A stretch of DNA of 7,569 nt, taken from an uncultured Slackia sp. (lineage in GTDB: Bacteria; Actinomycetota; Coriobacteriia; Coriobacteriales; Eggerthellaceae). The number at the start of each line of letters is the position of its first letter. Within the stretch, counting starts at the first letter, position 1. The DNA is taken from contig USLD01000063.1 of the NCBI GenBank assembly GCA_900555495.1, forward strand, positions 1-7,569, read 5' to 3'. The position numbers and the translations under genes were made by a program. This document shows, piece after piece, positions 5,813 through 7,569 of the stretch. Under the pieces are notes generated by a model. The model had not been told where the DNA came from. It did not search any database and was given only the letters and a program-made list of their open reading frames with translations.

Positions 5813-6622
5813 ATGGAAAACACGACGAACACCAATCCGTGGGAACTCTACGACAGGCTCATCGACGGCGTGCCCGAAGGCATCGCCGTGCGCGATTACA
5901 GCCTCGGCCTGCATTGGACCTACCTCGACGCCGAATGCGGATGCGGCGTCGCCTGGACCATGAAGGGCGGCCAGGTCGGCTCGCGCAAGCGCCCCGACCT
6001 GCGCGGCCATGACCTGAAAAGCGTCGCACGCCTCGCGAAAAGCTGGAACTTCGAAGAGGCGACCCTCGGCGTCGCCGCATTGAACGCTTGGTATTCGCGC
6101 AAGGAGCTGCTCGACCCCTTGGGTGCCGTCTACGAAGAGCCCAAACTCTTGGCGCGCGACGAGCGCAAGCGCGAAGCCTTCGGCGAATTCACGCCGCATA
6201 TGAAAGACGGCAAGGTCACCGTTATCGGCCACTTCCCCCATGTGTACGAGCTCGCCGAGCGCTGCGACGAGCTGACGGTCCTCGAGCGCTCCTGCAGCGA
6301 AGGCGACCTGCCCGATCCCGCGTGCGAGTATGTGCTGCCTTCTCAGGACGTCGTTTTCATCACCGGCACCACGACGACCAATAAGACCCTGCCTCGCCTT
6401 CTGGAGCTGTCTCGCAACTCCCTGTGCATCCTGACGGGTCCGAGCGTGGTGGCTTCTCCGATCCTCTTCGACTACCACGCCGACGTACTGGCGGGAAGCG
6501 TCGTCAACGACCCCGAAAAGACCTCGTTCGCCGTTCGCAGCGGCCAGGGAAGGCTGTTCGGCGAAGCGGTGCAGATGATGCGCGTCGTCAAGCCGGGCCT
6601 CGAACTGAACCTGCAGGACTAG
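5813..6622 (+). CDS. DUF4213/DUF364 protein, putative heavy-metal-chelation family
   Basis: Cytoplasmic protein of 269 residues with no signal or membrane segment. The N-terminal part (about 8-95) fits DUF4213, an enolase N-terminus-like domain. The C-terminal part (about 115-265) fits DUF364 (PF04016), a Rossmann-like domain: VIGHFPH at 137-143, ELTVLER, FITGTTTTNKTLPRLLEL from 182, and TGPSVVASPILFDY from 208. A solved family member from Desulfitobacterium hafniense led its authors to propose a heavy-metal-chelation role; no reaction is established. This copy has six cysteines: Cys42, Cys44 (ECGCG), Cys151, Cys161, Cys171 and Cys205. The ATG at 5813 has AGGAAGGAAC just upstream. The gene follows the ATPase after 67 bases on the same strand, which fits a partner in handling imported metal or chelate. 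That job is inference. Confidence 0.88.
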   Translation: MENTTNTNPWELYDRLIDGVPEGIAVRDYSLGLHWTYLDAECGCGVAWTMKGGQVGSRKRPDLRGHDLKSVARLAKSWNFEEATLGVAALNAWYSRKELLDPLGAVYEEPKLLARDERKREAFGEFTPHMKDGKVTVIGHFPHVYELAERCDELTVLERSCSEGDLPDPACEYVLPSQDVVFITGTTTTNKTLPRLLELSRNSLCILTGPSVVASPILFDYHADVLAGSVVNDPEKTSFAVRSGQGRLFGEAVQMMRVVKPGLELNLQD

Positions 6623-6686
6623 CCGAGCGCGGCGCAAAACTCGATTCGCAAGCAGCGTCGCCGCAGGCGGCGAGGAAGGAACTTCG

Positions 6687-7307
6687 ATGCTTCTGATACT
6701 GACGGGCAACGTGCAGATCGGAAAAACCCGCTGGCTTCAAAGAGCCGTCCGCGAGCTCGAGGCGGCAGGCATAGGCTGCTGCGGCGTGCTCGCGCCCGGC
6801 GTCTGGGTGGAGCACGACGATGGTTCGCTGGAAAAGACCGGCATCGACAACCTTCTGCTGCCAGGGCACGACATCGTGCCCTTCGCACGGCGAACGGACC
6901 TGGCCGAACAAGACGGGAATTTCGTCGCGGAAAGCCAGGCGGGACGGGCGCGACTGCGATGGCATATATCGGATGATGCCATCGCGCGCGTCAACGAGCA
7001 CTTTCACGCGTTGGAAGACAGCACCTCCCGTCTCGACACGGAGAAGAACATCCTTTTCGTCGACGAGCTCGGGCAGCTCGAGCTGTTGCGCGGCGAAGGG
7101 CTTACCGAGGCCATGAGCATGCTCGGGCGTGGCCCGCGCGGCGTATACGAACACGCCATCGTCGTCGCAGGCGACAAGTTCGGACTCCCCGACCGCACCG
7201 AAGAGCTTTTCGGCGACATCTGGGGAGGATGTACGCGCATCGCCCCTGACGATGACGCCTGGCAGGCTTGGATAGAGCCGCTCCTCGACAACGCAGAAAA
7301 CCGCTAA
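6687..7307 (+). CDS. P-loop NTPase, THEP1-like (NTPase_1 family)
   Basis: Cytoplasmic nucleotide-binding protein of 206 residues. Walker A is GNVQIGKT at 7-14, at the extreme N-terminus as in THEP1-type nucleoside triphosphatases, though followed by Arg rather than Ser/Thr. Walker B is ILFVDELGQLE at 122-132 (Asp126, Glu127), matching the family's DE-G-xE pattern. Between them the GVLAPGVW and TGIDNLLLPGHDIVPFARR segments correspond to the family's middle region. Related P-loop proteins hydrolyse NTPs in vitro, but the physiological substrate is unclear. It is the last gene of the operon: 64 bases after the DUF364 gene, with the same AGGAAGGAAC ribosome site, and a terminator five bases after its stop. 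The position suggests an energy-dependent step after import, such as metal insertion, chelate processing or cofactor nucleotide chemistry. A role independent of transport remains possible. Confidence 0.78.
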   Translation: MLLILTGNVQIGKTRWLQRAVRELEAAGIGCCGVLAPGVWVEHDDGSLEKTGIDNLLLPGHDIVPFARRTDLAEQDGNFVAESQAGRARLRWHISDDAIARVNEHFHALEDSTSRLDTEKNILFVDELGQLELLRGEGLTEAMSMLGRGPRGVYEHAIVVAGDKFGLPDRTEELFGDIWGGCTRIAPDDDAWQAWIEPLLDNAENR

Positions 7308-7312
7308 TGCAT

Positions 7313-7344
7313 ACGCCCCGCCTCCGCTAGAGACGGGGCGTTTT
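7313..7344 (+). terminator. Rho-independent terminator of the transport operon
   Basis: An 8-bp stem, ACGCCCCG with CGGGGCGT, continues past one mismatch into CTC/GAG with a five-base loop and ends in TTTT. It starts five bases after the NTPase stop codon and closes the plus-strand operon. Confidence 0.88.
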
Positions 7345-7475
7345 CGTGGCTGGCGCAGCAAGACCCCCTCAGGAAGGGCACGACCGCGCTGCGTCCGCAG
7401 CGTCTGCGACACGACGAATGCAGCGCACCAGACCTCGCATGAGGCGACCGCCTGCATACGATGCCCTCAAAGCAA

Positions 7476-7509
7476 AAACCCGTCCTGCCGTGAAAAGCAG
7501 AACGGGTTT
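7476..7509 (-). terminator. Hairpin terminator, probably minus-strand or bidirectional
   Basis: AAACCCGT pairs with ACGGGTTT, then after one mismatch CTGC pairs with GCAG around an eight-base loop. Read on the minus strand the stem runs into TTTTTGCTTT; on the plus strand the tail is TTTCTCTATAC. It is about 130 bases beyond the operon's own terminator, so a minus-strand transcript from the right is the likelier client. Confidence 0.6.
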
Positions 7510-7517
7510 CTCTATAC

Positions 7518-7547
7518 AAAAAAGAGGGGGTCCCGAAGGACCCCCTC
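7518..7547 (-). terminator. Strong rho-independent terminator for a gene beyond the right edge
   Basis: A perfect 10-bp GC-rich stem (GAGGGGGTCC with GGACCCCCTC) is closed by a four-base loop, TTCG on the minus strand, and is followed in that direction by six T's. This is a textbook minus-strand terminator. It lies just upstream (in the minus sense) of the second hairpin at 7476-7509, giving a tandem pair. Confidence 0.82.
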
Positions 7548-7569
7548 CCTGGCGCGAAGCGCCCCGCGC

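Noticed and set aside
5651..6709. Minus-strand open frame (352 codons) opposite the DUF364 gene
   Set aside because: Antisense to a well-supported gene, with no motif and no good ribosome site context.
5795..7377. Repeated 13-mer CCCCTCAGGAAGG at 5795 and 7365
   Set aside because: The first copy is a ribosome site region and the second has no start codon after it; two short GC-rich matches are likely chance or a remnant.
6588..7457. Minus-strand open frame (289 codons) opposite the NTPase gene
   Set aside because: It would run straight through the operon terminator and has no recognisable domain; a shadow frame.
7304..7519. Minus-strand open frame (71 codons) in the right-edge gap
   Set aside because: It starts inside one hairpin terminator and ends inside another, and the composition is not protein-like.

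Overview
The window is GC-rich and densely coded, with strong Shine-Dalgarno sequences and short intergenic gaps. It reads as bacterial chromosome. MEP-pathway isoprenoid synthesis, high GC and the protein style suggest a high-GC Gram-positive anaerobe, possibly Coriobacteriia/Eggerthellaceae. This placement is an inference, because no rRNA or other phylogenetic marker is present.

Left part (1-2300), all on the minus strand: a LemA-family membrane-anchored protein (7-555), then ispE (649-1632) and tadA (1629-2168). Transcription runs tadA then ispE, and the two genes share an ATGA stop/start overlap. lemA lies downstream, separated from ispE by 93 bases that contain its own -10-like box. These are housekeeping genes: tRNA wobble deamination, isoprenoid precursor synthesis, and a conserved envelope protein of unclear role.

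Central and right part (2361-7344) is a divergent metal/metal-chelate uptake locus. A lipoprotein substrate-binding protein (2417-3562, minus) is transcribed away from a plus-strand run: FecCD-type permease (3772-4896), FepC-type ATPase (4900-5745), a DUF4213/DUF364 protein of the putative heavy-metal-chelation family (5813-6622), and a THEP1-like P-loop NTPase (6687-7307). Hairpin terminators lie past both outer ends (2361-2392 and 7313-7344), so the locus looks self-contained. The first three genes make a complete type II importer (lipoprotein, permease, ATPase). The last two are cytoplasmic and are plausible handlers of the imported metal or chelate. The substrate cannot be read from sequence: iron-siderophore, haem, corrinoid and molybdate/tungstate are all known for this fold group.

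The 209-base region between the divergent genes (3563-3771) is an AT-rich island. It holds two copies of an ATTC-N8-GAAT inverted repeat, one facing each gene, with a third, different 13-bp palindrome almost exactly midway. In each direction the GAATAAT arm could double as a -10 box. This is the clearest regulatory signal in the window.

Right edge (7345-7569): no convincing gene. It holds two strong hairpins whose T-runs point to termination of a minus-strand transcript entering from beyond the window.
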